A stretch of DNA of 64,000 bases from Gammaproteobacteria bacterium (GTDB lineage: Bacteria; Pseudomonadota; Gammaproteobacteria; Steroidobacterales; Steroidobacteraceae): positions 25,511-89,510 of the forward strand of contig JAABQQ010000216.1 of NCBI GenBank assembly GCA_011391405.1. The letters are read 5' to 3'. Each line of letters opens with the position of its first letter. The first letter of the stretch is position 1. The position numbers and the translations under genes are program-made. Shown here piece by piece: positions 63,801-64,000 of the stretch. Below the pieces are notes generated by a model that saw only the letters and a program-made list of their open reading frames with translations, had not been told where the DNA came from and made no database searches.

Positions 63801-64000
63801 ATGAGCGAGTTCAAAGGCATCCCGGTTGTCCCCGGCCTTAAAACGGCTGTCACGAGCGGCGAAAAATACCAGACAGCCCAAGGGTTTACGGCAATTCGTG
63901 ATGGCATCAAGGCCGCCGCCTCGAGCGCGCCGGTGACACCTGCGGGCCGTAAGCCTGGCTGGCTGCGGGCACCGCTGCCGGCCGGTCGCGGCTTCGAAAC
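63801..64000 (+). CDS. lipA: Lipoyl synthase, N-terminal fragment (cut by window edge)
   Basis: Sixty-six codons from an ATG at 63801 remain open at the right edge. The N-terminal part SEFKGIPVVPGLKTAVTSGE is variable; RKPGWLRAPLPAGRGFE is the conserved stretch that precedes the first cysteine cluster of LipA. The radical-SAM CxxxCxxC motif would lie beyond the edge. LipA inserts sulfur into octanoyl groups on lipoyl proteins such as GcvH encoded in this window. It lies 43 bases after murU. Confidence 0.85.
   Translation, partial: MSEFKGIPVVPGLKTAVTSGEKYQTAQGFTAIRDGIKAAASSAPVTPAGRKPGWLRAPLPAGRGFE

Overview
The window is high-GC, densely coded DNA from a free-living gammaproteobacterium. The order lptD-surA-pdxA-rsmA-(usp)-apaG-apaH, the amgK-murU pair, the split glycine decarboxylase (gcvPA/gcvPB) and the kynurenine operon all point to the Xanthomonadales / Steroidobacterales / Nevskiales side of the class. 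No rRNA, tRNA or CRISPR array was seen. The left edge cuts katG and the right edge cuts lipA.

Layout. 1-6042: start of katG, a seven-helix membrane protein, a DUF4124 protein, rsgA, and a minus-strand pair DUF885 peptidase-ispG. 6303-20443 is an accessory stretch of small, often poorly conserved genes. It holds a GNAT/DUF1778 toxin-antitoxin pair, an NTF2-like protein, small regulators, a DsbA-like oxidoreductase, a serine hydrolase, a PQQ-propeller protein, a frameshifted SDR gene, a decayed gene remnant, a nucleotidyltransferase (AbiEii-like) locus, two HigBA-type toxin-antitoxin pairs and a truncated IS3-family element. 20597-25741: REP-like hairpins, a tandem glycine riboswitch with an intrinsic terminator, then gcvT-gcvH-gcvPA-gcvPB-dgkA. 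25786-35211: a long plus-strand run (PfkB kinase, a double-unit HtrA-like protease resembling yeast Nma111, Sua5/TsaC, a type III PLP decarboxylase, ComB-like phosphatase, an ion-transporter-like permease, HAD phosphatase, DUF486, HIT) with many 4-base overlaps.

35283-44400: an M23 peptidase, a nested palindromic REPIN-like element between convergent genes, a DUF255 thioredoxin-domain protein, rlmI, lgt, thyA, a SET-domain lysine methyltransferase with a histone-H1-like tail, folA and an AGPS-like flavoprotein. 44441-53958 is a minus-strand block: RNA methyltransferase, M19-like dipeptidase, amidohydrolase, secreted cyanophycinase-like protein, and the operon haaO-kynB-like-kynU-kmo. The four enzymes of that operon convert N-formylkynurenine to the direct precursor of quinolinate, feeding NAD synthesis or tryptophan breakdown. 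53982-64000: a secreted hypothetical protein, then apaH-apaG-usp-rsmA-pdxA-surA-lptD on the minus strand, facing amgK-murU and the start of lipA on the plus strand.

Functional links: GcvH, the lipoylated carrier, depends on lipoyl synthase (lipA, right edge). The riboswitch couples glycine level to cleavage-system expression. GcvT makes methylene-THF, which ThyA and FolA use. SurA folds outer-membrane proteins including LptD. AmgK and MurU recycle cell-wall sugars. The most unusual items are the REPIN-like element inside a second perfect inverted repeat (36244-36504), the SET methyltransferase between thyA and folA, the cluster of four small toxin-antitoxin-like modules next to a broken IS, and two divergent intergenic regions with symmetric -10 boxes.
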